Below, piece by piece: positions 1 through 9,376 of a stretch of DNA of 64,000 bases. The position numbers and the translations under genes are program-made. Within the stretch, counting starts at the first letter, position 1; every line of letters begins with the position of its first letter. Source of the stretch: CAIUMH01 sp963758555 (GTDB lineage Bacteria > Actinomycetota > Acidimicrobiia > Acidimicrobiales > RAAP-2). The stretch covers positions 1,922,001 through 1,986,000 of the forward strand of contig CAVWVW010000003.1 in NCBI GenBank assembly GCA_963758555.1, read 5' to 3'. Below the pieces are notes generated by a model. The model ran no database searches. It was not told the DNA's origin and was given only the letters and a program-made list of their open reading frames with translations.

Positions 1-505
1 CCACCTCGCTCTCGAGGCTCGCCCGATAGAAGCTGAACGTCTGCGTGCTGGGGTAGACGTCGGTCGAGCTCGAGGTCGTGATGCCAAGGTTCCGGACCTC
101 CCCGAACCTGCTCAGCGCAGCGATGAGCGCCCAACGCTCGGCCGCGCAGAACGGGCAGTACTCGCCACCGAAGTAGAAGATCCCGGGAAGCGAGGCGCCA
201 GAGCTGCCTGAGTACCGGAGCTCCGGCTGGCCGGACGTCGAGGTCGGCGCCGTGACAGGGACGGTCGGCGAGGTCACGCCGATCGTGTTGAAGATGCTCT
301 CGGGTATCGAGGTCAGCTGGTCGGTGAGCGACCGAGGAGCCCTCTGGTACCCGGTGCCGTGCGTGGTCCCTGGCGACCTGGTCAGGCCGACGATGACGAG
401 CGCGAGCACGATGACCACCACCAGGCCCACTGCTCCCCACGTGAAGAGGCGAGGAGAGCGAGAGGCAGAGCGTTGCGGTGCGAGGGGCTGTGAGGAATGC
501 GTCAT
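1..505 (-). CDS. DUF929-like thioredoxin-fold membrane-anchored protein, truncated by window edge
   Basis: The gene starts at an ATG with a GGAAGGA Shine-Dalgarno about 8 nt upstream and runs off the left edge, so only about 168 N-terminal residues are visible. They show one membrane span near residues 22-42, a Ser/Thr/Pro-rich linker, and then a thioredoxin-like segment with a CPFC motif at residues 117-120, in the context GGEYCPFCAAERW. That context is typical of the DUF929 family, whose function is not established. The CxxC suggests an extracytoplasmic thiol-disulfide role (inference). The C-terminus cannot be judged. Confidence 0.75.
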   Translation of the reverse strand, partial: MTHSSQPLAPQRSASRSPRLFTWGAVGLVVVIVLALVIVGLTRSPGTTHGTGYQRAPRSLTDQLTSIPESIFNTIGVTSPTVPVTAPTSTSGQPELRYSGSSGASLPGIFYFGGEYCPFCAAERWALIAALSRFGEVRNLGITTSSSTDVYPSTQTFSFYRASLESEV

Positions 506-631
506 TGAGGTTGTCCTTCCGGGAATGGCGGCGCGGTGCGCACGTCATGAGTGGGGTTTGTCGAGCGGCGCGTGTGGCCGCACGTCCGTACTGGTTCGGC
601 ACCGCCAGCCGGGGTGCCCGATGAGGTACGA

Positions 632-988
632 CTAGCCCGCTATCGGAGGACGAAAGAGCAACGAGGGGAACCCGGGCCTGCTGCGAGAGGGTTCGCGTGA
701 GCGACGTCGGAAGAAGAGAGCGACCAGCGCCGAGACGGCGAGCGCGAGGAACCCGACCTCAGCCCGATGTGGGATCGACGCTGCGATGCCAGCCGGCGTC
801 ACGGGGGCACACTGCTCGTTGGGAGCGCACCCCGGAGCTCGCTTCGACGCGTGGCTCACCAGTGAGGCGCTGTGCGAGGCCGGGGACACTGCGCCCGCTG
901 TCGTGACGCCTTGGCTCAGCGACGCGAAGGCGAGACCCAGCACGATGCTCAGGAGTGCGCCGAGCCTCCACGCGGTACGGGTCGCCAT
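632..988 (-). CDS. small membrane or secreted protein of unknown function
   Basis: This encodes 118 residues. The N-terminus looks like a signal peptide (hydrophobic stretch around residues 9-26), followed by a Ser/Ala-rich segment with two cysteines in APGCAPNEQCAP. A second hydrophobic segment at residues 78-93 is followed by a strongly basic tail (FFRRRSR). The layout of signal, short extracellular part, membrane span and positive tail resembles a membrane-tethered surface peptide. I do not recognise the family. It sits between the truncated DUF929 gene and the VOC gene on the same strand. Coding status rests only on this architecture. Confidence 0.5.
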   Translation of the reverse strand: MATRTAWRLGALLSIVLGLAFASLSQGVTTAGAVSPASHSASLVSHASKRAPGCAPNEQCAPVTPAGIAASIPHRAEVGFLALAVSALVALFFRRRSREPSRSRPGFPSLLFRPPIAG

Positions 989-1218
989 CGGTGCAGACCT
1001 TAGGCAGCGATGGCGGGGTTTCGCTGGGCGCGCGTCGGTGCCGCCGGACCAGCAGCCTGGCCAGGCGTGCGACTCGAGCGCTGCCCGGTCGGTGCTCGCA
1101 GAGCACCATCGGCCGATGCGCCGATGCTCCGGCGGCGTCCTTCGGCCGAAGACGCCGAGCGCCGTGCCCCACCTCTACCAGAGCAGGGTGCGAGCGGAGC
1201 TCTTGAGGGTGGGAGCCT

Positions 1219-1590
1219 TCAGGGGGCGGGACATCGGAGCTGGATCACGTTCCCCTCGGGATCGATCACGTCGTGTCTGGCCAATCCCTCGTGGGTGAAG
1301 CTGCGACTGGTCACCACGCCGCCCCCGCCACGGACGCGCTCGAGGGCCACGTCCAGCGACGCCACCTCGAAGACCGGCTTGATCGCCGCATGCTCGCGAG
1401 GCTCTGGTGGGGTGCTGACCTGGACGGTCCTGGCGACGGCGGCCGGCACCGAGTGGATCAGCACTTCGTCCCGCTCACTTCGAAGCCGAACGTCGCCTGT
1501 TCGCTCGTCGATCCTCCTCGCTCCCAGCAGCGACGCATAGAACGCGACCATGCGATCGACGTCGATCGAGAAGATGACGAGCGACGCCAT
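1219..1590 (-). CDS. VOC family (glyoxalase/bleomycin-resistance fold) protein
   Basis: A single vicinal-oxygen-chelate domain of about 123 residues. It begins with the typical first strand (MASLVIFSIDVDRMVAFYASLLGA), of which SIDVDRMVAFY is the family-like part, and ends in DPEGNVIQLRCP, the usual VOC C-terminal metal-ligand strand. I chose the ATG directly before the first beta strand; another ATG lies 12 nt upstream. The substrate cannot be told from sequence. It is convergent with the adjacent oleA. A single-domain VOC of this size would act as a homodimer (family knowledge). Confidence 0.75.
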   Translation of the reverse strand: MASLVIFSIDVDRMVAFYASLLGARRIDERTGDVRLRSERDEVLIHSVPAAVARTVQVSTPPEPREHAAIKPVFEVASLDVALERVRGGGGVVTSRSFTHEGLARHDVIDPEGNVIQLRCPAP

Positions 1591-1666
1591 GACCCCCACC
1601 ATATCGACGTCATCTCGATGATCGCCGTGACGCGCAGCCCACCCAATCCCCAGGTCGTAGCCTGAC

Positions 1667-2683
1667 GTGGTGCCTCCCTCTGCTGCCTTCGCTCAAACTT
1701 CGATCTGGGGGCTCGCGCACGTCGACGCCCCTGAGGTCATCAGCTCGGCATGGATCGACGACCAGCTCGGCGAGTCCTACGAGCGCTGCGGCGTGCGGCC
1801 GGGTCTCTTAGAAGAGGTCGCCGGGATCATCGAGCGCCGTTGGTGGCCTGAAGAGGTCACCTTCGACCAAGCTGCCAGCCTCGCCGGGCGCCAAGCCCTC
1901 GATGACGCAGGCGTGGAGCCCTCGGAGATCGACCTCCTCATCTCCACCTCGGTCTGCAAGCACCACCTCGAGCCGAGCGTGGCCTGTGCGGTGCACTTCG
2001 AGCTCGGGCTCCCCGCCACCGCCATGAACTTTGACCTGGGCAATGCCTGTCTCGGTTTCGTCAACGCCATGAACGTCGCTGCGATGGCCATCGAGTCCGG
2101 TCAGGCCCGCACCGTGCTGCTCGTCGACGGCGAGGGGAGCCGCCACACCCAAGAGGCGACGATCGCTCGTCTCCAGGCTCCGACGACGACGACAGCCGAC
2201 ATCTTCGATCAGTTCGCCTCGCTGACCCTCGGCTCAGGCGCTGCGGCGATGGTGATGGGTGTGCCTCGGGCCGGGTCACACACTTATGTGGGCGGCGTCT
2301 CGAGGGCGGCCACCGAGAACCACCTGCTCTGCGTCGGCGACCTCGACACCATGCGCACCGACACCGCCGGCCTCCTGGTCGGTGGCCTCAAGCTGGCCCA
2401 GGACACCTGGTCGGCAGCCATGGCTGGCGGGTGGGACTGGGAGAGCGCCAATCGCTTCGTGATGCACCAGGTCTCCGAGGTCCACACGACCAAGCTGTGT
2501 GAGCTGTTGGACATCGACCCCACCAAGGTGCCCCTCGTCTACCCGCGCTACGGCAACATGGGCCCTGCGGCCGTGCCCTACACGCTCTCGAGCATCGCTG
2601 GGGATCTCGTACCAGGCGAGCGGGTCCTGCTCATGGGCATCGGCTCGGGGCTCAACTGCGCCGGCGCTGAGCTGGTCTGGTAG
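1667..2683 (+). CDS. oleA: OleA, thiolase-superfamily acyl-CoA condensing enzyme
   Basis: OleA joins two fatty acyl-CoAs head to head into a 2-alkyl-3-ketoalkanoate, the first step of long-chain olefin synthesis. The 338-residue product has the thiolase/KAS III active site: Cys128 in NACLGF, His267 in MHQVS and Asn297 in GNMGPAAVP, with the C-terminal GIGSGLN signature. The start is one of two adjacent GTG codons; translation from here gives the usual OleA N-terminal strand containing HVDAP. The fused oleBC follows after 8 nt and oleD after that, an order diagnostic of olefin clusters and not of FabH. No frameshift is visible in this gene. Confidence 0.9.
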   Translation: MVPPSAAFAQTSIWGLAHVDAPEVISSAWIDDQLGESYERCGVRPGLLEEVAGIIERRWWPEEVTFDQAASLAGRQALDDAGVEPSEIDLLISTSVCKHHLEPSVACAVHFELGLPATAMNFDLGNACLGFVNAMNVAAMAIESGQARTVLLVDGEGSRHTQEATIARLQAPTTTTADIFDQFASLTLGSGAAAMVMGVPRAGSHTYVGGVSRAATENHLLCVGDLDTMRTDTAGLLVGGLKLAQDTWSAAMAGGWDWESANRFVMHQVSEVHTTKLCELLDIDPTKVPLVYPRYGNMGPAAVPYTLSSIAGDLVPGERVLLMGIGSGLNCAGAELVW

Positions 2684-2691
2684 CTCGGGGC

Positions 2692-5171
2692 GTGACCCGG
2701 ACCGCTCGCCGGGATCCCTCCGCGCCGCTGGACGCCTCGGCTCCCTCGACCGACGACCTCACCACCTGGGGTCTGGACCCAGCCTGGTCACGACTGGTCA
2801 CCTTCCCTGGCGCCGCAGGCGCCGACGTCACCTGGCACGTCCTCGACACCGGGCCGGGCGCCGAGGGCACGATCGTCTGCGTCCACGGCAACCCGACCTG
2901 GGGCTATCTGTGGCGGGACCTCTTGCGCACGCTCGGCGAGGGCTGGCGAGTCATCGCCGTCGACCAGACGGGCATGGGCTACTCCGAGCGGCCGGGGCCA
3001 CGACGTCTGGCGCAGCGAGTCGAGGAGCTGGTCGCCTTCTGCCGCCAAGAGGTCGACGGCCCGGTGGTCTTCGCCGCCCATGACTGGGGTGGTGCCATCG
3101 CCACCGGAGCGACCGCCTCGCTCGAGACGCGTGCGCTCATCTTGGCCAACACGGCGGTGGCCAAGCCGGCTGACGTCGGCGTGCCCCCGCTGATTGGTGC
3201 CGCGCGCCGCCTCGTGGACCTGACGTGCCGTCGCAGCCCGCTCTTCGTCGACGGCACCGCTGCGATGACGTCCAAGGCCCACCGCGCGGCGCTGCGCGCT
3301 CCGTACCGCTCCGCTGACAGACGAGCAGCCGTCGCTGACTTCGTCGCAGACATCCCCGTCAAGGCGTCCGACCCGTCCTCTGCCGCCCTGGCCTCAAGCG
3401 CTGCCGCCCTCGACGTGCTCTCCTGCCCGGTGCTGCTCCTCTGGGGCGGCAAGGACCCGGTCTTCCACGACCGGTTCCTGCGCGACCTGCGTCGTCGGGC
3501 CCCTCAGGCCCACGTCCAGCGGTTCGCCAGACGCGGGCCACCTCGTCCCGCTCGATGAGCCGATCGGGCCGCTGGTCGCTCGCTGGCTCGATGAGGTGCT
3601 CAGCACCTCACCCCCTCAACCCCCTGAGCCGCCTGCCCCAAAGGCACCGATCGACGGTCTCCCCTCCCTGCTGGCCCAGCTCGACGCAAGGTCGTCGGAC
3701 CCCTCGCTCGCGTATCAGGGGCCGGACGGGGTGATCAGCTGGGCCTCGCTCGAAGAGCGTGCTCGCCTCGCCGCCGCCGGCTTGCACCGGCTCGGGGTCG
3801 AGCCGGGCGATCGGGTCGGGGTCCTCATCCCTCCGAGCATCGAGCTGCTGATCTCGGTCGCAGCGATCTGGCGGATCGGCGGGGTGCTGGTGGTCGCCGA
3901 CGCCTCAGCCGGCCTGCCCCAGCTTCGGCGCCTCCTGCGCGGGGCCGCCCCGAGCTTCGTCATCGGGACCCCGACCACGATCGCCTTGGCCCGAGCAGGG
4001 CGGTTCACCCCGGGGGCCAAGGCTGCTGGCTTCACCTCGCTGCCCGGAGTGGCTGACTTGCGCCGAGGTGCTCCTGAGGCCGATGGAGACACGGTGCCTG
4101 ACGCGACGAGCGATCTTGCCGCCATCGTCCACACCTCGGGGGCCACCGGGCCGGCCAAGCCCGTCCGGTACACCCATGGAGCGCTCGTCGCCCAGCGCGA
4201 GGCGCTGCTCGGCATCCTCGACCCCCACCTCGGCGACGCCTTCACCACCTCCTTCGGCCCCTTCATGCTCCTCGCTCCCGTGCTCGGGATGGGAAGCGTG
4301 CGGCCCGACTTCGACGTCAACCACCCCGCCGAGCTCGACTTCGACTCGCTGGCGTCAGCCCTCGCACGGGCCAAGGTCACCACGGCATGGCTCTCTCCCG
4401 CGTCGGCCAGGACCATCGTCGCCACGGCTGCCGGCCGGCACGCCCCGATCGATCTCGTGCTGCTGGCCGGCGCACCGATCTCGGCCGACCTCGTCGAGCA
4501 CGTCCACGCCATCACCCTGGGCGAGGTGCGCGCTCCCTACGGGATGACCGAGTGCCTCCCGGTGACCGACGGCATCGATCCGACGGCCCGCGGCCCCCTC
4601 GGCGGCACCGCCACCGGCCGTCCCCTCCCGGGCTGCGAGGTTCTCATCGTCCCGCTCGACGACGTGGAGGGAGCGTCGCTCGACGAGGGGTCCTGGGGCG
4701 AGATCCTGGTGCACGCACCGTGGATGTTTGACGGCTACGACGGAGCCTGGTCGATCGATCGCGACTCGTCGGTCGAGCGAGGATCCCGTCGCTTCCACCG
4801 CACGGGCGACGTCGGCTACCTCTCAGGTGGCGTGCTGTTCCAGCTGGGTCGGGCGGTCCACGTCATCCGGAGCGCCCACGGCCCGGTGACCTCGATCAGT
4901 GTCGAGGAGCCGATCGCCGGCGCACTGCGCCGCAGCGTCGCCGCCCTCGGCGTCGGACCAGTCGGGACCCAGGTGCTGGCCGTGGTGCTCGACGACGACT
5001 CGGCGCTTTGCCCTCGCCTCGTCCTCGCTGGCGGGCCAGGTGCGCGCCGCCTCGGCGCTGCCGATCGCCGCCGTGCTCACGGGGCGCCTGCCCACCGATC
5101 GCCGCCATGAGTCCAAGGTGGATCGCAGCGCGCTGGCCACCTCGGTCGGCGCCTTCCTGGCTGGCCGCTGA
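2692..5171 (+). CDS. oleBC: OleBC fusion: beta-lactone decarboxylase plus beta-lactone synthetase (two frameshifts)
   Basis: The N-terminal half is the haloalkane-dehalogenase-like alpha/beta hydrolase OleB, with CVHGNPTWGYLW and the nucleophile Asp131 in AHDWGG. A Pro-rich linker (TSPPQPPEPPAP) leads into OleC, an AMP-ligase-like beta-lactone synthetase with the P-loop HTSGATGPAKPVRYTHG. Two single-base shifts break the frame: an extra base near 3528 moves translation into the linker and OleC frame, and another near 5010 moves it to the frame that ends at 5171. Corrected length is about 825 residues. OleBC fusions are known in Actinobacteria. The reading is continuous on both sides of each shift, so a sequence error is more likely than decay. 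Confidence 0.85.
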
Positions 5172-5179
5172 GCGAGCAG

Positions 5180-6131
5180 ATGAAGGTCCTCGTCACCGGG
5201 GCGTCGAGCCTCCTCGGGCGCACCGTGGCGCTGCAGCTCGCTGCGCGAGGCGATGCGGTCACCTGCTTCCAGCGCTCGGCGTCAGGCACGGGTCTCGCCG
5301 ACGTCGCCGGTGACGTGCGTGATCGTGCGGCGCTGCTCGAGGCAGCAGCGGGCCATGACGCCGTCATCCACCTGGCTGCCCTCGTGGCCCCTCGCTCGTC
5401 GTGGGTCGAGGCGGTCGACGTCAACGTGAACGGGACTTCTCACGCCATGGACGCCGCCGCCCGCTGCGGGCGCTTCGTGCACGTCTCGACGCCGTCGGTG
5501 GCGTTCGCCGACCTTCCGGCCACCGGTGCCGTGGCCGAGCCTCCCTCCTACCAAGGCCGCGATGCCTATGCCGCGTCGAAGGCCATCGCCGAGCGCCTTG
5601 TGCTCGACCGCACGGACGTCCCGGTGGTGGTGCTCCGGCCGCATCTCGTCTGGGGTCCAGGCGACCTCCAGCTGGTGGGTCGCATCGTGACCCGAGCCCG
5701 ACAGCACCGCTTGGTGCTGCCCGACGCAGGACGAGCCCTCATCGACACGACCTACGTCGACGATGCCGCGGCCGCCATCGTCGCCGCCGTAGACCGTGCC
5801 GTGCCCGGATCTGAGGCCTGTGGGCGAGCGTGGGTCGTCACCGGGGCAGACCCCCGCCCGGTGGCTGAGCTCGTCGAGGGGATCCTGCGGGCCGCTCGAG
5901 TCTCGTGGCACCCGCGCTCGATCCCTGCACCGCTCGCCGCGCTCAGCGGACGACTGCTCGAGCGGCTCTGGCCGGGGACCGAGCCGCCGCTCACCCACTT
6001 CCTGGCGCGCCAGCTCTCGGTGGCCCACTGGTTCGACCAGCGCCCCGTCCAGCACGCCCTCAGCTGGGCCCCGACCGTCATCGGTCGACGAGGGACTCGA
6101 TCGGCTCGCCGCCTCCTACGCCGCTCGCTGA
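5180..6131 (+). CDS. oleD: OleD, NAD(P)H-dependent 2-alkyl-3-ketoalkanoate reductase (C-terminal frameshift)
   Basis: A short-chain dehydrogenase/epimerase-like protein that reduces the OleA product before OleC closes the beta-lactone. The Rossmann nucleotide motif is at the N-terminus (VTGASSLLGRT) and the YxxxK catalytic pair is in YAASKAIAE. It starts 8 nt after the oleBC stop. Near 6078 one extra base shifts the frame; the corrected reading ends SVDEGLDRLAASYAAR at 6131, while the uncorrected frame runs on to 6175 with an unnatural Arg-rich tail. Corrected length is about 316 residues. It closes the oleA-oleBC-oleD operon. Confidence 0.85.
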
Positions 6132-6200
6132 GGCCCGCGGCAACCCTCGCGTCGCGAGGAGCAAGGGATCGCTGAGGAGCCGAGGGACGCCTCGTTGGAC

Positions 6201-7358
6201 TCAGGCGTCTCGGGTGCTCATTCGCCACGCTCCAAGGGTGGTCCAGACGCCGATCCATGCCGCGATGACAAGGACTGCCACCAACGTCGACTCGGTGACG
6301 ACGGCGGACGCACCACCGCCGTTGTGCAGCCCGCTGAACACCGAGGGGAGGCCCCCGGGTTCAAGGTGGCTCGCAGCCAAGCCCACAAAGCCTCGTTGCA
6401 CGTTGATGAAGTGCGCGATCCTCGTCTGACCGAGGAGCGGCGTCAGCACGAGCTCGAGGACGATCAACAAGATCACCGGCACAGTGCGCTGTCCCATGAG
6501 CGACGAGAGGCCGAGGCCCACCAAGAGTCCGATGGCCGCGTAGAGCTCAAGCCACAGACCAGCCTTGACCATGAGCGAGATCGAAGGCGAGAGGAAGTGC
6601 GTCGAGTAGTCGGCGTAGTTCTGATCGGCGATCTTGACCGCTTGAGCAGCGTTCTCCGCCGGCGAGGTCAGCCCAGTCGGTCCACCACCGGGCACCACCC
6701 TGATGCCGCCGCCGTTGGCGCAGTTGACGTTGGCGGTGACGGGGCCGTTGAAGTTGAAGTTGCAGATCACCTCATCCGCATGTTCGCTTGCCCACGACTC
6801 AAAGGCGGCGTGGGAGAGCCCTGGGGGCATCGTCACGCCTTGGTATTCGAGCTGGCGCGGCGCGGCGAAGCTGCAGACGATGCAGACGATCGTGAAGCCC
6901 ACGGCCACCATCGGCATGATGATCGCCAACCCCGCTGGGATCCGAGCGAAGTATAGCGAGACCCTCGAGCGGCCTGTCACGACAAGATGACGAAACATCC
7001 CTTCGGTGAGGTCTACCGATCCCGCCGTGCAGCCCAGCGTCGCGGCAACGATGAATCCGAAGGTGAACAGCACACCGCTGACCATGGACGAGAAGACGTC
7101 ATAGCCACCGGCTGGCCCGTAGGAGTGCGGGGCGAACCCGTGCAGGAGCAACCGCACCGCCAAGAAGACCGCAGGGATGCCGACGTTCACCACGATCAGC
7201 ACGATCATCAGGCCACGCCGCTTTCGCAGCTCCATGATCCGAGTGGTGATCATCGGTCCTGTGGGCACCCAAGAGCCCCGGTGGTCTCCCTCATCCCTCG
7301 GCATCGCAGAGGAGGGATTGACCTGCGTCCCGCCCTCAGGTCCCATCGGGGCAGCCAT
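6201..7358 (-). CDS. ABC-2 type transporter permease
   Basis: A 385-residue polytopic membrane protein. Hydrophobic spans lie at the N-terminus (MIVLIVVNVGIPAVFLAVRL), in a central cluster, and near the C-terminus (VLVIAAWIGVWTTLGAWRM), with a large extracytoplasmic loop between spans carrying several Cys and Asn residues. The start chosen is the ATG 2 nt after the stop of the upstream ATPase gene; a longer reading would overlap that gene. Together with the ATPase, HAAS and PadR genes it forms an exporter operon. The substrate is unknown. Confidence 0.8.
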   Translation of the reverse strand: MAAPMGPEGGTQVNPSSAMPRDEGDHRGSWVPTGPMITTRIMELRKRRGLMIVLIVVNVGIPAVFLAVRLLLHGFAPHSYGPAGGYDVFSSMVSGVLFTFGFIVAATLGCTAGSVDLTEGMFRHLVVTGRSRVSLYFARIPAGLAIIMPMVAVGFTIVCIVCSFAAPRQLEYQGVTMPPGLSHAAFESWASEHADEVICNFNFNGPVTANVNCANGGGIRVVPGGGPTGLTSPAENAAQAVKIADQNYADYSTHFLSPSISLMVKAGLWLELYAAIGLLVGLGLSSLMGQRTVPVILLIVLELVLTPLLGQTRIAHFINVQRGFVGLAASHLEPGGLPSVFSGLHNGGGASAVVTESTLVAVLVIAAWIGVWTTLGAWRMSTRDA

Positions 7359-7360
7359 CG

Positions 7361-8336
7361 TCACGATCCCAACCTGCTCGTGACTTCCAAGAACCACGAC
7401 TCAAGGGAAGCGTGGACCTCCTGGAGACGGTAGACGGCGATGCCTCCTTCGACGAGAAGTCGGTTCAGCTCAGCCACCTCACCACGATCGGTTCCCGCGG
7501 CGAGCTCGAAGCTGAGGCCTGCGTCGCCGACCTGGACGTTCGGCGACCACTTCGAACCAGCGAGCAGAGACGCCGCCCGGGGTGGCGTCTCGCATTCGAT
7601 TTGGAGGCTCAAAGGCCGCTCCCTCGAGGAGGTCGGCAATCGAGCCCTGCTTGATGACCTTGCCACGATCCACGATGGCCACCGCGTCACACGTGCGCTC
7701 CACTTCGTCGAGCAGGTGTGACGAGAGGACCACCGTTCGACCCTCCGCCACGAGCGAGGTGATCATCTCTCGCATCTCGAGCATGCCTCCGGGGTCGAGG
7801 CCGTTCATGGGCTCGTCCAGGATGAGCAGCTCCGGATCGCCGAGGAGGCAGGCGGCAACGCCAAGGCGCTGGCGCATGCCCATCGAGTACTTGGCGACCT
7901 TGTCGTTCCCACGCTTCGCCATACCGACGCGCTCGAGGGAGGCGTCGATGCGAGCCATCGCTGCCGGCTCTCTGGCCGCCGCCAGGATCCTCAGGTTCTC
8001 TCGCCCGCTCAGATGCCGGTGAAACCGTGGCTCATCGACGATCGCGCCAATCCGAGCGAGCGCCTGGTCGCGCCGTGAAGGCACGGGATGACCCAACAGC
8101 GACATCGAACCGGAATCAGCATCGGTGAGTCCAAGGAGCACGCGGATCAGCGTCGTCTTGCCCGCTCCGTTCGGTCCGAGGTAGCCAAAGGCGCACCCTC
8201 TCGGTACCAACAGGTCGACGTCGTTCACGGCGACGTTGTTCTTGAACGACTTCGTGAGGTGGTGGACCTCGACCGCCCACTCGCTCTCCGCGACTTGACG
8301 CCGAGGGGACCCTTCGCTCGTCGAGACGCTCATCAT
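7361..8336 (-). CDS. ABC transporter ATP-binding protein (one frameshift)
   Basis: The nucleotide-binding subunit of the exporter. It has Walker A (GPNGAGKTT), signature (YSMGMRQRLG), Walker B with catalytic Glu (ELLILDEPMNGLDPGG) and the H-loop (SSHLLDEV). The frame breaks near 7617 by one extra base. The corrected C-terminal part continues RPLSLQIECETPP and ends in ESWFLEVTSRLGS at 7361, which matches the accessory C-terminal domain usual for DrrA/CcmA-like ATPases. The permease starts 2 nt downstream. Confidence 0.85.
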
Positions 8337-8409
8337 CGGCCGACGGCCGACGTGGGTGCGGTGCTCTGCAACCTCCCCCGCGGAAGGACTCCCTGGACGA
8401 GGGTGCTCC

Positions 8410-8964
8410 TCACCGGTTCCGCAGCCTCAGGCGGCTCAGAGGAGAGGCGTCGTCACGCTTCCATGGCTTCCAGAGGACGACGGCGAGCGCCATCAATCCA
8501 AAAGCAAAGACCACCAGGGCCAGGACAGCCACGGCATAGAGCACGTGATGCGGACCGCTGAGCTGCGAGCCGAACGTCACTGACTGGATGGTTGGTGCCG
8601 CAGGTGGACCGAAGAACCTTCGCACGCCGATCGATGATGAGGAGCTGTGTCGTCCAACGGCGAGAACGAGCGCTCCCAGCGCGAAGATCCCTGCGACAGC
8701 GCAGAGGGCGATCGCCGGGATCAGTCGTCGCGGCGGGTCGCCCACTGGCGCCTTCTGGCTGATGACCCCCCGAGCGCCAGCCCACGAGGCGGCAAAGCGG
8801 CGCGCATCGAACACGCTGTCTCCGAGGACGTCTTCGGCGCTGCCGCCCTCTGCTTCAGCCTCGGCGATGTCTGCCGCCAGATCGACGGCCATCTCGTTGG
8901 CGATCGGATCCGGCACGCCCAGGCGCTTCCACTCTCGACGGCACTCATCGATGAACTCGCTCAT
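8410..8964 (-). CDS. HAAS (DUF1700-like) signalling membrane protein
   Basis: A 184-residue protein with a soluble alpha-helical N-terminus (MSEFIDECRREWKRLGV) containing an acidic helix, followed by two membrane spans (near residues 93-116 and 143-167). This is the layout of HAAS/DUF1700 proteins, which are typically encoded directly after a PadR regulator. Here its ATG overlaps the padR stop by 4 nt (ATGA). It probably links the regulator to the ABC exporter downstream, but its biochemical role is not known. Confidence 0.75.
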   Translation of the reverse strand: MSEFIDECRREWKRLGVPDPIANEMAVDLAADIAEAEAEGGSAEDVLGDSVFDARRFAASWAGARGVISQKAPVGDPPRRLIPAIALCAVAGIFALGALVLAVGRHSSSSSIGVRRFFGPPAAPTIQSVTFGSQLSGPHHVLYAVAVLALVVFAFGLMALAVVLWKPWKRDDASPLSRLRLRNR

Positions 8965-9297
8965 CTCTCGACCTCCGTTCCTTTCAGCCCGAGCGCACCA
9001 TCGATGGCGTCGCTGCGCTGCTTGCCACTCCGTGATCCCCTCTTCGAGGGCTCGCTTTCCCTCAGCAGAGAGGCTGTAGTACTTCCGAGGTGGCCCTCCG
9101 TTGCTGGCCTGTCGATGTGTCTCCACGAGGTCCTCTCGCTCCAGTCGACCAAGGACCGGATAGATCGAGCCCTCTCCCACGATGGAGAGACCGCGCTCGC
9201 GAGCCTCTTGGTCATCTGGTAGCCGTAGGTCGCACCCTCAGCCATGACGGCGAGAAGGCTGAGATCGAGCGCTCGAAGCGGTGACCGCCCCGACCAC
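8961..9297 (-). CDS. PadR family transcriptional regulator (multiple frameshifts)
   Basis: A winged-helix repressor of the PadR family, recognisable from AEGATYGYQMTKRLA, EGSIYPVLGRLER and KYYSLSAEGKRALEE. The pieces lie in alternating frames; shifts near 9195 and 9015 are needed, and a third near 9270 if translation begins at the GTG at 9297, which has a perfect AGGAGG 7 nt upstream. The corrected product is about 112 residues and ends LGLKGTEVER, overlapping the HAAS start. PadR proteins usually repress their own efflux operon in response to a small ligand. The number of breaks makes true pseudogenisation possible, though intact conserved motifs argue against it. Confidence 0.7.
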
Positions 9298-9313
9298 GAG
9301 ATAGCCTCCTGAG

Positions 9314-9347
9314 CCTCAGCGGCGCTCCGTGTGACGCTCCGCTGAGG
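9314..9347. promoter_or_regulatory. inverted repeat between divergent padR and binding-protein genes
   Basis: A perfect 9-bp inverted repeat (CCTCAGCGG and CCGCTGAGG) with a 16-nt centre lies between the divergent starts at 9297 and 9377. Its position suits an operator for the PadR regulator, but a simple hairpin in one of the 5' leaders is equally possible. Confidence 0.3.
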
Positions 9348-9376
9348 AATTCAGTTTGAGTCCGGGGGGGCAGGCA

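Noticed and set aside
8410..9180. Apparent PadR-HAAS fusion
   Set aside because: The proper padR end (LGLKGTEVER, stop at 8961) lies in the next frame with an ATGA overlap to the HAAS start, so these are two genes.
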